This document shows, piece by piece, positions 1-8,679 of a stretch of 64,000 nt of DNA. Positions within the stretch are counted from its first letter, which is position 1. Each line of letters starts with the position of its first letter. This DNA comes from Carthagonibacter metallireducens (GTDB lineage: Bacteria; Gemmatimonadota; Gemmatimonadetes; Palauibacterales; Palauibacteraceae). The position numbers and the translations under genes were made by a program. The stretch lies in the NCBI GenBank assembly GCA_023554445.1, contig JAMJQQ010000094.1:20488-84487 (forward strand). Direction: 5' to 3'. Under the pieces are notes generated by a model that saw nothing but the letters and a program-made list of their open reading frames with translations, was not told the origin of the DNA and ran no database searches.

Positions 1-2
1 TG

Positions 3-380
3 GCGGACATCGCCTTCCTGCTGCTCATCTTCTTCATGGTCTCGACGGTCTTCCGTCGCGAGCGCAACGTCCCGATCGACTGGGCTTCGGCCGAGGCCAC
101 CCAGAAGATCGACGAGAAGCGCAAGAACATCCTCCACCTGTGGGTGGATCGGGATGGCACGGTGTTCATCAACGACCAGATCGTGCCACAGGACAACATC
201 GACGAGGTCGTTCGACCTCTCTATTCGGACAATCGGGAGCTCGTGGTTGCGCTGCGGGGCGACCGGGATGTCCCCTACAGCGAGATCAACTCGATCACGA
301 AGCAGTTGCAGGCAGCCGGAGCGGTTCGGGTGACGTTCGCGACCCGGGTCGAGCAGCGGGTGCAGCGCGCGAGGAGGTAG
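3..380 (+). CDS. exbD: ExbD/TolR-family biopolymer transport protein (5' end cut off)
   Basis: The gene enters from outside the window; the reading frame is already open at base 3. The first visible residues (ADIAFLLLIFFMV) match the single N-terminal membrane helix of ExbD/TolR, including the Asp expected to carry protons. A periplasmic domain of about 110 residues follows. ExbD works with ExbB to energise TonB at the inner membrane, and the next gene encodes a TonB protein. The stop TAG directly follows a GAGGAGG sequence (371-377) that also serves as the ribosome binding site of tonB, so the two genes are translationally linked. It could be TolR instead, but the tonB neighbour favours ExbD. 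Confidence 0.9.
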   Translation, partial: ADIAFLLLIFFMVSTVFRRERNVPIDWASAEATQKIDEKRKNILHLWVDRDGTVFINDQIVPQDNIDEVVRPLYSDNRELVVALRGDRDVPYSEINSITKQLQAAGAVRVTFATRVEQRVQRARR

Positions 381-384
381 CGGG

Positions 385-1098
385 ATGAGCGAATCGATTT
401 ACGACGGGACCCCGAAGAACCGCCGCAAGGAACGGAAGGTCGGCGATGCCGCCTTCATGACGGCGAACGAGCGATTCAAGCGCGACTATCCGAGCTGGCT
501 CTGGGGGAGCGTGATCGTCGCCACGTTCGCGCACTTCGCGCTGTTCAACTGGTTCCCGCAGCTGGAGGCCGCCGATCTCGGCTCGGTGTCGGAGGAGATC
601 ATCTCCGTCGACCTGCCGCCCGAGGTCAAGATTCCGCCACCGCCAGAGCAGATCGCCCGGCCCGCGACACCTCGCGTTTCAGCCAACGTGGACATGGACG
701 AAGATATCACGATCGCGCCGACCACGTTCGAGGACAATCCGGTCGAAAATCTGCCGCCGCCGCCGGCCGGCGCGGCACCGGAAGACGTCCCGTCCTACAT
801 CCCGCGTGACGTGGAACCCCGGCTGAAGAACGGTAGCGATATTCAGAGGCTGTTGCAGCGGCTGTATCCCTCGATGCTGCGCGAGGCCGGTATCAGCGGG
901 GAAGTCACCCTCTGGGTATTCGTGGACGAGAGCGGCAGAGCGGCCAAGTCGCAGGTCCAGAAGTCGAGCGGTTATCCCGCCTTCGACAACGCAGCCGCTC
1001 AGATCGTCGACCAGATGGAGTTCTCACCGGCGATGAACAGGGACAAGCCGGTGGGTGTGTGGGTGGCTCAGAGGATCGACTTCCAGGTGAAGAGCTGA
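385..1098 (+). CDS. tonB: TonB family energy transducer
   Basis: A 237-residue protein with TonB architecture: a cytoplasmic N-terminus, one membrane helix at about residues 37-57, a Pro-rich periplasmic stretch (residues 79-90, and a PPPP run near 125), and a C-terminal TonB domain (about 150-237) with the typical pattern of YPxxxREAGISGEV and VxKSSGYPAFDNAA. TonB proteins carry inner-membrane proton motive force to outer-membrane receptors. The start is set by a strong GAGGAGG seven bases upstream, inside the end of exbD. The gene is last in its operon, since a strong terminator follows. Substrate and receptor cannot be told from here. Confidence 0.93.
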   Translation: MSESIYDGTPKNRRKERKVGDAAFMTANERFKRDYPSWLWGSVIVATFAHFALFNWFPQLEAADLGSVSEEIISVDLPPEVKIPPPPEQIARPATPRVSANVDMDEDITIAPTTFEDNPVENLPPPPAGAAPEDVPSYIPRDVEPRLKNGSDIQRLLQRLYPSMLREAGISGEVTLWVFVDESGRAAKSQVQKSSGYPAFDNAAAQIVDQMEFSPAMNRDKPVGVWVAQRIDFQVKS

Positions 1099-1128
1099 CG
1101 ACACGTCGCAGGAGTAAGGGCAATCGCA

Positions 1129-1166
1129 CAGGCCGGCCGCGGAGACGCGGCCGGCCTGTTGCGTTT
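1129..1166 (+). terminator. Rho-independent terminator after exbD-tonB
   Basis: A perfect 13-bp stem (1129-1141 with 1146-1158) closed by a GAGA tetraloop, followed by TTGCGTTT. It lies 30 bp after the tonB stop and separates the transport operon from yggS. Confidence 0.88.
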
Positions 1167-1194
1167 AAGCCTGAATCCCGCAGTCCGACCCGCG

Positions 1195-1223
1195 TTGCCG
1201 CAACCGGTCACGGTCGGTAGACT
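1195..1223 (+). promoter_or_regulatory. yggS promoter, likely giving a leaderless transcript
   Basis: TTGCCG (1195-1200), a 17-bp spacer, then TAGACT (1218-1223). The GTG start of yggS is 7 nt after the -10 element, so transcription should begin at or next to the start codon. No Shine-Dalgarno sequence precedes that codon. The upstream terminator makes a separate promoter necessary here. Confidence 0.7.
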
Positions 1224-1230
1224 CCCGGCC

Positions 1231-1935
1231 GTGAACCACGAGGAGATTCAGGAGCGAGCGGCCCGCGTGTTCGCTCGCGTGCGAGAGGCGGCCGAGCGCG
1301 CCGGACGAGATCCGAGCGTGGTCGAGCTGTTGCCCATCACGAAGGGGCACGGGGCATCGATTCTGGAAGCGGTGGCGGCTGCGGGATTCGACCGGGTCGG
1401 CGAGAACCGAGTGGCCGAGGCCGACGCCAAGCGGGGGTCGCTGACCGGACTGGATCTCGAATGGTGTATGGTCGGACACGTGCAGCGGAACAAGGCTGCC
1501 CGGGTGATCCGCGTATTCGACCGCATCGAATCGGTGGACTCACTGCGACTGGCCTCGAAGCTGTCTGCGGAGGTGGAAAAAGCGGATCGTGCGGCCCTGC
1601 CCGTCCTGGTTCAGGTCAATGCGTCCGGAGAGGCCTCGAAGGGTGGTTTCCCGGTCGAGGCCGGCCCCGCCAGGGTAGCGGAGGTCTGTGAACTCCCGGG
1701 ATTGAGGGTGGAGGGACTGATGACGATGGCGCCGTTCGTGGACGACGAAGAACTCTTGCGCTCCGTGTTCCGCCGCACGCGGGAACTGAACGATCGCTGC
1801 CGCTTGGAGATCGAAGGTTACGCGGGAGAGGTGCTTTCAATGGGAATGAGCAACGACTTCGAGCTCGCGGTCGAGGAGGGCAGTACCGAGCTCAGGCTGG
1901 GAACGATCCTCGTGGGAAAGAGACCGGGCCAATGA
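1231..1935 (+). CDS. yggS: YggS/YlmE-type PLP homeostasis protein
   Basis: A 234-residue single-domain PLP-binding protein of the YggS/PROSC family, which buffers pyridoxal phosphate and is not a classical enzyme. Visible signatures are the PLP lysine in LLPITKGHG (Lys38), GHVQRNKA, and SMGMSNDFELAVEEGST near the end (the phosphate-binding region). The frame is open further upstream to a TTG at 1159, but that would place the N-terminus inside the terminator. GTG 1231 gives the normal family length and sits 7 nt after a -10 box. The stop overlaps the divIVA start (ATGA). Gram-positives also keep this gene (ylmE) beside divIVA. Confidence 0.93.
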   Translation: MNHEEIQERAARVFARVREAAERAGRDPSVVELLPITKGHGASILEAVAAAGFDRVGENRVAEADAKRGSLTGLDLEWCMVGHVQRNKAARVIRVFDRIESVDSLRLASKLSAEVEKADRAALPVLVQVNASGEASKGGFPVEAGPARVAEVCELPGLRVEGLMTMAPFVDDEELLRSVFRRTRELNDRCRLEIEGYAGEVLSMGMSNDFELAVEEGSTELRLGTILVGKRPGQ

Positions 1936-2555
1936 TCGATCTGACGCCGCTCGACGTACGCAAGAAAAAGGACGATTTTCGCCGCGCCGTGCGCGGATAC
2001 GATCCCGCGCAGGTGGATGGCTTTCTGGATCTGGTGGCAGATCGCCTCGAAGACCTGGTGGGACGGGAGCTGCGACTTCGCGAGCAGTCAGATCTGCTGA
2101 AGGAGCAGCTGGCGGCATTCCAGGAAAGGGAGAAGGCGCTGAACGAGGCGCTGGTAACGGCGCAGGAGCTCAGAGAGGAAGCCCGGGCCCAGGCCGAGAA
2201 GACGGCCGACCTGCGTGTGCGAGAAGCCGAGCGACAGGCCCGGGAGATCCGACGTGATGCCGAATCGGCCGTGCAGGGCGCGCGGAGGGGACTGGATGAC
2301 CTCCGGGTCCGGCGCGCGGGATTCCTCCGATCGCTGCGCACCACGATCGAGCACTTCCTCGCCGAGATCGAGGACGAAGAGAAGCGAGGCTTCGCCGGCC
2401 TGGATATCGACACCGGCGAGGAGAGCGAGGACCGGATCGCAGGTCCGCCGGAGGAAGAGGCTCTGAACGCAGCTGACGGCGACGAGGCTCGGGATGGCGG
2501 GCCGGCTGAGGTCGCGGATCCGGACGGGCCGCACGAATCGAACTACGGGGGCTGA
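1932..2555 (+). CDS. divIVA: DivIVA domain protein
   Basis: A 207-residue protein starting with a typical DivIVA membrane-binding head (DLTPLDVRKKKDDFRRA...GYDPAQVDGFLDLV, residues 3-35). A long Glu/Arg/Ala-rich coiled coil follows (about 40-140), then an acidic, poorly ordered tail (about 140-207). DivIVA proteins assemble on curved membrane at poles and septa and recruit division or growth proteins. The gene overlaps yggS by 4 bp and is 8 bp from ileS, so the three are co-transcribed. The family is best known from Firmicutes and Actinobacteria; its role in this Gram-negative is inferred from the family only. Confidence 0.9.
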   Translation: MIDLTPLDVRKKKDDFRRAVRGYDPAQVDGFLDLVADRLEDLVGRELRLREQSDLLKEQLAAFQEREKALNEALVTAQELREEARAQAEKTADLRVREAERQAREIRRDAESAVQGARRGLDDLRVRRAGFLRSLRTTIEHFLAEIEDEEKRGFAGLDIDTGEESEDRIAGPPEEEALNAADGDEARDGGPAEVADPDGPHESNYGG

Positions 2556-2563
2556 GAGGCACG

Positions 2564-5500
2564 ATGGCGTATCGTGAACTCACCGAGCCGATCGAGGCGC
2601 TCGAACAGGAGATCCTGTCCGTCTGGGAGAGCGAGGGCACCTTCGAACAGTCGCTCGCCCTGCGGAAGGGGGCGCCCGAGTTCGTGTTCTACGAAGGACC
2701 TCCAACGGCCAACGGTCGGCCCGGCGTGCATCACGTGCTCGCCCGAACGATCAAGGACACGGTAGCGCGCTTCCGCGCGATGACGGGCAGTCACGTGACC
2801 CGTATCGCCGGTTGGGACACGCACGGACTTCCGGTCGAGATCGAGGCCGAGAAGCGTCTGGGGATCTCGGGAAAGCCGGAGATCGAAGAGATCGGCGTGA
2901 AGGAGTTCAACGACGCCTGTCGGGAGAACGTGTTCACGTACAAGGAGGACTGGGAGCGTGTGTCCCGCCGGATCGGCTACTGGCTGAATTACGACGATCC
3001 GTACGTCACGTTCTTGCCGGAATACGTCGAGTCGGTCTGGTGGGCTCTATCCGAAATCGAGCGGAAGGGTCTGCTCTACCGTGGTTTCAAGGTGCTGCCC
3101 TACTGTCCGAGGTGCGGCACGGGCCTATCCAGCCACGAGGTCGCGCAGGGGTATGCGGACCGCTCGGATCCGTCCGTGACGGTGAGGTTCCCGGTGGAGG
3201 GCGAAGAAGACCGCAGTCTCCTCGTCTGGACCACCACGCCGTGGACCCTCGTCTCCAACGTGGCCGTGGCCTTCGGTCCCGAGATTCCATACGTGGAGGT
3301 CGAGAGCGAGGGGCACCGATACGTTCTCAGCCGCGGGCGTGTCGAAGCCCTGTTCGGAGAAGACGGCCGGATCGTTCGTGCCGTGCCTGCGGAGGAGCTG
3401 GCGAGCCTTGCATATGTGCGTCCATTCGATCTCGACCCTTCGTACGCCGAGACCCACGGTCGGGTCTTGCCTGCCGCATTCGTCAGCGACGAGGATGGCA
3501 CGGGTCTGGTTCACACCGCACCCGCCTTCGGCGCCGATGACTTCGAGATGGGCCGGGAGCACGATCTGCCTGTCGTCCGCCCGGTCGACGACGCAGGCCG
3601 CTTCGAGCCGTCCGTTCGGGAGGTAGGCGGCGTAGCTGTCAAGGAGGCGGATGCCGACCTGGTGAGAATGCTGGATGAAAGGGGTCTACTGTTCGACTCC
3701 GGTACCCTCCGACACAGCTACCCCCACTGCTGGCGGTGCGACAGCCCGCTGCTCTACATGGCGAGGGACTCCTGGTACATCCGAACCACGGAGGTGAAGG
3801 ACCGCCTGATCGAGAACAGTGCGTCTACCGAGTGGCACCCTCCGGAGATCGGATCCGGACGGATGGGAGAATGGCTGGCCAACAACGTGGACTGGGCGAT
3901 TTCCCGGGACCGCTACTGGGGGACTCCGCTACCGATCTGGGTCTGTGACGGGGAGCCGATGCACAGAGAGGTGCCGGGCTCCTTCGCGCGACTCGCGGAG
4001 CTGAACGGAGCGCTTCCGAAGGACTTCGACCCTCACAGACCGGGGATCGATGAGCTCGAGTGGGGCTGCACGCACGCGGGCTGTGAGGGCCGGATGCGTC
4101 GCGTCCCCGAAGTGCTCGACACCTGGTTCGACTCGGGATCGATGCCGTTCGCTCAATGGCACTATCCGTTCGATAATCAAGACGAATTCGCCGCCCATTT
4201 CCCGGCAGACTTCATCGCGGAAGGAGTGGATCAGACGCGCGGGTGGTTCTATTCGCTGCTGGCGATCTCCACCCTTCTGTTCGATGCTCCGGCCTACCGG
4301 GCCGTAGTCGTCAACGACCTGGTGCTGGACGAAGACGGCCAGAAAATGTCGAAATCGCGGGGAAACGTCGTCGATCCGTGGGAGGCGATTTCGGAACATG
4401 GAGCTGATGCGATCCGCTTCTACCTGCTCGCATCGAGCAATCCGTGGTTGCCCAAGCGTTGGGACGGCGACGCGATACGAGAGACCAACCGCAAGCTGTT
4501 CGACACCTTGCGCAGCGTGTACAGGTTCTTCGCGCTCTATGCAGGCCTCGAAGACTGGAGCCACGAGTCCTGCTCCGCGCGGTCGCCAGCGGAGCGCCTG
4601 CCGATCGACAGGTGGCTGCTCAGCCGGATCGACTCGCTGATCGTGTCGGTGCGCGCGGATCTCGACGGATACGATCTGACACGGGCGGCGCGGAGACTCT
4701 CCGGTTTCGTTCTCGATGATCTGTCGAACTGGTACGTGCGCCGAAATCGCGAGCGCTTCTGGGCGACGCGTCCCTCGGGATCGAATGAGTTGTGGTCGTC
4801 GGACGCCTTTGCGACGCTTCACGAGGCGCTCGTTACGGTCTCGGCTCTTCTCGCACCGATAGCTCCCTTCCTCTCGGACTGGCTCCACCGCGAACTCACG
4901 GGGGCTTCCGCCCATCTGGTCGACTTTCCGGCGGACGCCGGACGGAGAGACCCCGAGCTCGAGCACGAGATGGATGACGCGCGCGAGCTGGTCAGTCTGG
5001 GGCGGGCGGCGCGCGAGGAGGCGTCGATCCGGGTTCGCCAGCCGCTGCTCGGGATTCAGGCCGCGCTTCCGGGAGGCCGGCGTTTGAGCGAAGCGATGCT
5101 CGATATCGTGCGGGACGAACTCAATGTTCGAGAGGTTGTATTTCCGGCCGCCGATGCCGATATTATTAGGCTGTCCGCTAAACCAGACTTCGGACGTCTG
5201 GGACCGCGATTCGGAAGCCGCACACCCGAGATCGCCGGAGCGATCGGCCGTCTGGATTCCGAGTCCCTGGCGACGCTGAGAGATGGTGGCACCGTGGCTC
5301 TGCAGATGGACGGCGAGCTGGTGGAAGTCCACCCCGAGGAGGTTCGAATCCTCGAGGAAGCAAAGGGTGATCTGACGGTCAAGGCGGACTCGGGGTACGT
5401 GGTGGGCCTCGATACCTCGCTCACCGATGAATTGCTGGATGAGGGCCTGGCTCGAGAGGTGGTGAGCCGCGTCCAGCGTTTGCGGCGCGAAGCGGGGCTT

Positions 5501-5734
5501 GCGGTGGAGGACCGGATACGGCTGTGGATCGGCGGATCCGACCGGGTGCGAAGCGTGGTGGAGTCCTACGGCGAAGGGATCGGCAGGGAGACGCTGGCCA
5601 CTTCAGTTTCGGCCGGGGCCGATGCCGACGGCGAGGACTCGGCGAAGCGGCCGCACCTGGGGCGGTTCGAAATCGACGGTGAATCGGTAACGATAGCGTT
5701 GGGTGTCGCAGCTCGGAACGAAGTCGACGCCTGA
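2564..5734 (+). CDS. ileS: Isoleucyl-tRNA synthetase, type 2 (IleRS2-like)
   Basis: A 1056-residue class I synthetase that charges tRNA-Ile. It has the Rossmann catalytic domain, an inserted CP1 editing domain (about 180-390), the KMSKS loop intact at residues 594-598, a helical anticodon-binding domain, and a long C-terminal extension typical of the eukaryote-like type 2 enzymes. Cys pairs (YCPRCGT, CWRCDS) lie in the insertion regions. The class signature, normally HxGH, reads Gly54-Val-His-His57 (see findings). It lies between divIVA and a traR/dksA gene, the order known from Gram-positive divIVA-ileS-lspA-rluD neighbourhoods. No second ileS is in the window. Confidence 0.97.
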   Translation: MAYRELTEPIEALEQEILSVWESEGTFEQSLALRKGAPEFVFYEGPPTANGRPGVHHVLARTIKDTVARFRAMTGSHVTRIAGWDTHGLPVEIEAEKRLGISGKPEIEEIGVKEFNDACRENVFTYKEDWERVSRRIGYWLNYDDPYVTFLPEYVESVWWALSEIERKGLLYRGFKVLPYCPRCGTGLSSHEVAQGYADRSDPSVTVRFPVEGEEDRSLLVWTTTPWTLVSNVAVAFGPEIPYVEVESEGHRYVLSRGRVEALFGEDGRIVRAVPAEELASLAYVRPFDLDPSYAETHGRVLPAAFVSDEDGTGLVHTAPAFGADDFEMGREHDLPVVRPVDDAGRFEPSVREVGGVAVKEADADLVRMLDERGLLFDSGTLRHSYPHCWRCDSPLLYMARDSWYIRTTEVKDRLIENSASTEWHPPEIGSGRMGEWLANNVDWAISRDRYWGTPLPIWVCDGEPMHREVPGSFARLAELNGALPKDFDPHRPGIDELEWGCTHAGCEGRMRRVPEVLDTWFDSGSMPFAQWHYPFDNQDEFAAHFPADFIAEGVDQTRGWFYSLLAISTLLFDAPAYRAVVVNDLVLDEDGQKMSKSRGNVVDPWEAISEHGADAIRFYLLASSNPWLPKRWDGDAIRETNRKLFDTLRSVYRFFALYAGLEDWSHESCSARSPAERLPIDRWLLSRIDSLIVSVRADLDGYDLTRAARRLSGFVLDDLSNWYVRRNRERFWATRPSGSNELWSSDAFATLHEALVTVSALLAPIAPFLSDWLHRELTGASAHLVDFPADAGRRDPELEHEMDDARELVSLGRAAREEASIRVRQPLLGIQAALPGGRRLSEAMLDIVRDELNVREVVFPAADADIIRLSAKPDFGRLGPRFGSRTPEIAGAIGRLDSESLATLRDGGTVALQMDGELVEVHPEEVRILEEAKGDLTVKADSGYVVGLDTSLTDELLDEGLAREVVSRVQRLRREAGLAVEDRIRLWIGGSDRVRSVVESYGEGIGRETLATSVSAGADADGEDSAKRPHLGRFEIDGESVTIALGVAARNEVDA

Positions 5735-5777
5735 GCGAGACGACACGAAGCGACTGTCTTTGAAGGCGGGGACCTGG

Positions 5778-6161
5778 ATGAAGAAGAAGGAACTGAAGCA
5801 GATCGAGGATCTGCTGCTCAGGATGCGCGAGCGTGCGATCAAAGAACTCGCGAATTATGACGAGTCCTTTGCCAGTTCGCTGCAGGCATCGGATGGAGAC
5901 CTGTCGGCGTACAGCTTCCACATGGCCGATCAAGGCACGGATGCAATGGAGCGCGAGAAGGCGTTCCTGTTCGCCAGCAAGGAAGGTCGGTACCTCTACC
6001 ACCTCGATGAGGCGCTTCGCCGTCTCTACCGAGCGCCAGAGACGTTCGGCGATTGCGAAGATTGCGGGGACCCGATCGGCTTCGAGAGACTCGAGGCGTT
6101 GCCTCACACGCGACTGTGCATCGGCTGCAAGGAAAAAGAGGAGACGGGTGACTCCCGATGA
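5778..6161 (+). CDS. TraR/DksA-family zinc-finger protein
   Basis: A 127-residue protein with an N-terminal coiled coil and a C-terminal C4 zinc finger (Cys93, Cys96, Cys114, Cys117). The sequence HMADQGTDAMEREKAF matches the acidic segment at the coiled-coil tip of the TraR/DksA family, whose members bind the RNA polymerase secondary channel. Start 5778 is chosen because it gives the normal length and begins the coiled coil; the frame extends to GTG 5703, which would overlap ileS by 32 bp. The stop overlaps lspA by 14 bp. Many bacteria have a dksA-like gene directly before lspA; true DksA activity is not proven by sequence. Confidence 0.88.
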   Translation: MKKKELKQIEDLLLRMRERAIKELANYDESFASSLQASDGDLSAYSFHMADQGTDAMEREKAFLFASKEGRYLYHLDEALRRLYRAPETFGDCEDCGDPIGFERLEALPHTRLCIGCKEKEETGDSR

Positions 6162-6705
6162 GTCGGGCCTGAGCGGGAACCGGCCGACCGATAGCGGGGG
6201 CGTCCGGAAGGGCGCCCTGCTCGCTGGGATCATGAGCCTGGTGGTCCTCGCGGACTATCTCACCAAGGAATGGATCGTCGCGAATATCCCGATGTACGCG
6301 AAGCGAAGCGTAATCGGCGATTTTCTGCGGCTGACCTACACGCACAACCCCGGTGCTGCATTCGGCATAAACATCGGAGAACACTCGCGCATCTTCTTCC
6401 TGGTCCTCGCCATCGTGGCGCTGGTCGTGCTGTTCCTCATCTATCGGTCCACGCCGCGCGACGACCTCCTGCGTCTCGTGGCCGTGTCCCTGATCGCTTC
6501 GGGAGCAATCGGGAACATCCTGGACCGGTTGCGCTACGAGGCGGGGGTCGTGGACTTCATCGATGTAGGAATCGGGGACTGGCGCTTCTGGACATTCAAC
6601 GTTGCCGACAGCGCGGTGAGCGTCGGTGCCGTGCTTCTGCTGATCTCCTTCTGGGAAGAGGAGCGCGCTGCGCGTGAACGGGAGCGAGAACCCGCGGAAG
6701 CCTGA
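6148..6705 (+). CDS. lspA: Lipoprotein signal peptidase (signal peptidase II)
   Basis: A 185-residue polytopic membrane protein with four predicted helices. The catalytic aspartates are visible in GNILDRL (Asp126) and FNVADSAVSVG (Asp154), and the family pattern THNPGAAFGI is present at about 65-74. LspA removes signal peptides from prolipoproteins, several of which are plausible in this window. The start is the GTG at 6148, preceded by GAGGAG and overlapping the traR/dksA end by 14 bp. The Arg/Glu-rich C-terminus overlaps the rluD start by 32 bp, so this is a tightly packed operon. Confidence 0.95.
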   Translation: MTPDESGLSGNRPTDSGGVRKGALLAGIMSLVVLADYLTKEWIVANIPMYAKRSVIGDFLRLTYTHNPGAAFGINIGEHSRIFFLVLAIVALVVLFLIYRSTPRDDLLRLVAVSLIASGAIGNILDRLRYEAGVVDFIDVGIGDWRFWTFNVADSAVSVGAVLLLISFWEEERAAREREREPAEA

Positions 6706-7657
6706 GCAGGTCTGGCTGGAAGTCGAGACCGATGTGCCCGAACGGCTCGACGCGTGGCTTTCGGAGCGACTGAAGCTGAGCCGAAGCAAGGTCGCTTCAC
6801 TGGTCTCGGAGGGCAGGGTCAGGATCGGAACTGACCCGATCCGAAAGAGCTACCGCCCTCGCGCCGGAGACCGGATCGCTGTCGACCTTCCTGCTCCCTC
6901 CTCGATTACACTCGTCGCAGAACCGATTCCGGTACCGATCGTCTTCGAAGATGAAGTCCTGGTCGTGGTGGACAAACCAAGCGGACTCGTCGTACATCCG
7001 GCTCCGGGACATCCCTCGGGAACTCTCGTGAATGCCCTGCTCGCATGTACCGGGAGTCTCTCGACTGTCGGCCTTCCATTCCGACCCGGAATCGTCCACC
7101 GTCTCGACCGCGACACGAGCGGATTGATGGTGGTGGCGAAGGACGATTCGGCACACCGGTCCCTGGCGGCAGATATCGCAGCACGTCGGGTAGGTCGGGG
7201 CTATCTCGCGATGAGTTGGGGACATCTGACCCAGGAGCGAGTAAGCGTCGATCGCCCCGTCGGGCGGCACCCGAGGCATCGGAAGAAGATGGCAGTGGTC
7301 GAATCGGGTCGCAGGGCCATTACACACGTCCGTCGGCTGGAGCAGTTCGCAGCGGCCGACCTGCTGGCCCTTCGGCTCCAGACCGGACGCACTCACCAGA
7401 TAAGGGTCCATTTGCTCGACCTCGGTCATCCGATCGTCGGCGACCCCGTCTACGGTAGCGGCTGGGAGCGCGGCATCACCGGTGCCGGTGGGCGCTGGGC
7501 GTCCGAGCTCGCGCGGCGATCCGACCGGCTGTTCCTGCACTCCGCGCGCCTCTCGTTCGACCACCCGGTATCCGGAGAGCGCCTGAGCTTCAACTCGAAC
7601 CTGCCCGAGCCTCTTTCCTCGGCCCTGTCCTGGGCTCGACAGACCGGTCGCCGGTGA
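6674..7657 (+). CDS. rluD: RluA/RluD-family 23S rRNA pseudouridine synthase
   Basis: A 327-residue protein with an N-terminal S4 RNA-binding domain (about 20-75) and a RluA-type catalytic domain. The catalytic aspartate is in VHRLDRDTSG (Asp145); LQTGRTHQIRVH and HPIVGDPVYG are also typical. It isomerises uridines in 23S rRNA. It starts at a GTG inside the end of lspA (32-bp overlap) and its stop overlaps the next ATG by one base. The lspA-rluD order is conserved in many phyla. RluD is preferred over RluA or RluC because of the S4 domain and the neighbours, but the exact target uridines cannot be read from sequence. Confidence 0.9.
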   Translation: MNGSENPRKPEQVWLEVETDVPERLDAWLSERLKLSRSKVASLVSEGRVRIGTDPIRKSYRPRAGDRIAVDLPAPSSITLVAEPIPVPIVFEDEVLVVVDKPSGLVVHPAPGHPSGTLVNALLACTGSLSTVGLPFRPGIVHRLDRDTSGLMVVAKDDSAHRSLAADIAARRVGRGYLAMSWGHLTQERVSVDRPVGRHPRHRKKMAVVESGRRAITHVRRLEQFAAADLLALRLQTGRTHQIRVHLLDLGHPIVGDPVYGSGWERGITGAGGRWASELARRSDRLFLHSARLSFDHPVSGERLSFNSNLPEPLSSALSWARQTGRR

Positions 7658-8670
7658 TGGGGCGTCGAGGTGTCACGGCGATCGCAGCATTCCGAGGCAC
7701 GATTCTGGCGCTCGCGCTGGCCCTGTTCCCAGCCGCATGTTCGGCCCCGGACACTTCGCCCGGAGACGATGGGTCACCTGACTCCGTCCGCTCGGCGATC
7801 GGTGGATCAGCTGGCTTGTCGTACCGTGTTCGCGCCGACCCGGGCCTCGAGGGAGTTGCGCGCCTCATTCTGGCCGATCCGGCGGCCACCTCGGCATTTC
7901 CCGGGCTCGGACTTCCGGACGTCTGGATTCGCGACACGGTGGAGCTGATTCTGGTCCGTGATCTCGCAACCCTGGAGGAGGAGGGGATCGGCACGCCTGA
8001 GCGCTGGGTAGCGGGACTCGCAGATCCCGCTGCCGGGAGAATCGCGCTACGCGCCGGGACCGAGCTCGAGACCCTGGCATCCCTGCGGACCGTGTTTCGG
8101 CATGAGCTGGCGCACCTGCTGGTACACGAGGCGAGCGCTGGCCAGGCACCCCGATGGTTGCACGAGGGCTACGCGCAATTCGCATCGGGAGCGTGGGGAT
8201 TCGACGATGCCTGGCGAATTCAGCTCGCTTTGTTCCGAGGGGGGTCGTCCACCCTGGCCGATGTCGATCTTCGATTCCGCAGCAACTCCGAAGACGTGCG
8301 CACTGCCTACTTGCTCTCGTACACGGTCGTACAGGAGCTGCACGCGCTCGGTGGCGAAGCCGGAATCTCGGCCTTCTTCCAGCGGCTGCGGGAGGGAGAT
8401 TCGTCGGATGTGGCCCTTCGACGCGTCTTCGGAGTAACCCAGGAGCAGTTCGAGCGCCGGTGGCGATCCATGGTCATGGACCGGTACGGGTGGCTGTATC
8501 TGCTGACTCGAGCCGCCCTCTTCTGGCTCTTGATCACGCTCTTCGTGTTCGTCGTCGGTGTCCGGCGAGTACGCCGGGATCGACGTCGTCTGGAGGAGAT
8601 GCGAGAGGAGGAGCGGATCTCTGCGCTTCAGCAGGCGCATTACGTTGACTACGACCCCTTCGAAGGATAA
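7657..8670 (+). CDS. Peptidase MA-like (gluzincin) membrane-anchored protein
   Basis: A 337-residue exported protein. The N-terminus is a signal sequence ending near Cys28 (FPAAC), an imperfect lipobox because -3 is Pro. A zinc-protease core follows: HELAH (His149, Glu150, His153) and a downstream WLHEGYAQF glutamate (Glu170), the HExxH...E pattern of gluzincins of the peptidase MA type. A membrane helix lies near the C-terminus (about 276-296), followed by a basic cytoplasmic tail, so the protease domain would face the periplasm. It is coupled to rluD by a one-base overlap. The substrate is unknown. Confidence 0.75.
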   Translation: MGRRGVTAIAAFRGTILALALALFPAACSAPDTSPGDDGSPDSVRSAIGGSAGLSYRVRADPGLEGVARLILADPAATSAFPGLGLPDVWIRDTVELILVRDLATLEEEGIGTPERWVAGLADPAAGRIALRAGTELETLASLRTVFRHELAHLLVHEASAGQAPRWLHEGYAQFASGAWGFDDAWRIQLALFRGGSSTLADVDLRFRSNSEDVRTAYLLSYTVVQELHALGGEAGISAFFQRLREGDSSDVALRRVFGVTQEQFERRWRSMVMDRYGWLYLLTRAALFWLLITLFVFVVGVRRVRRDRRRLEEMREEERISALQQAHYVDYDPFEG

Positions 8671-8679
8671 TCTGAGAGG

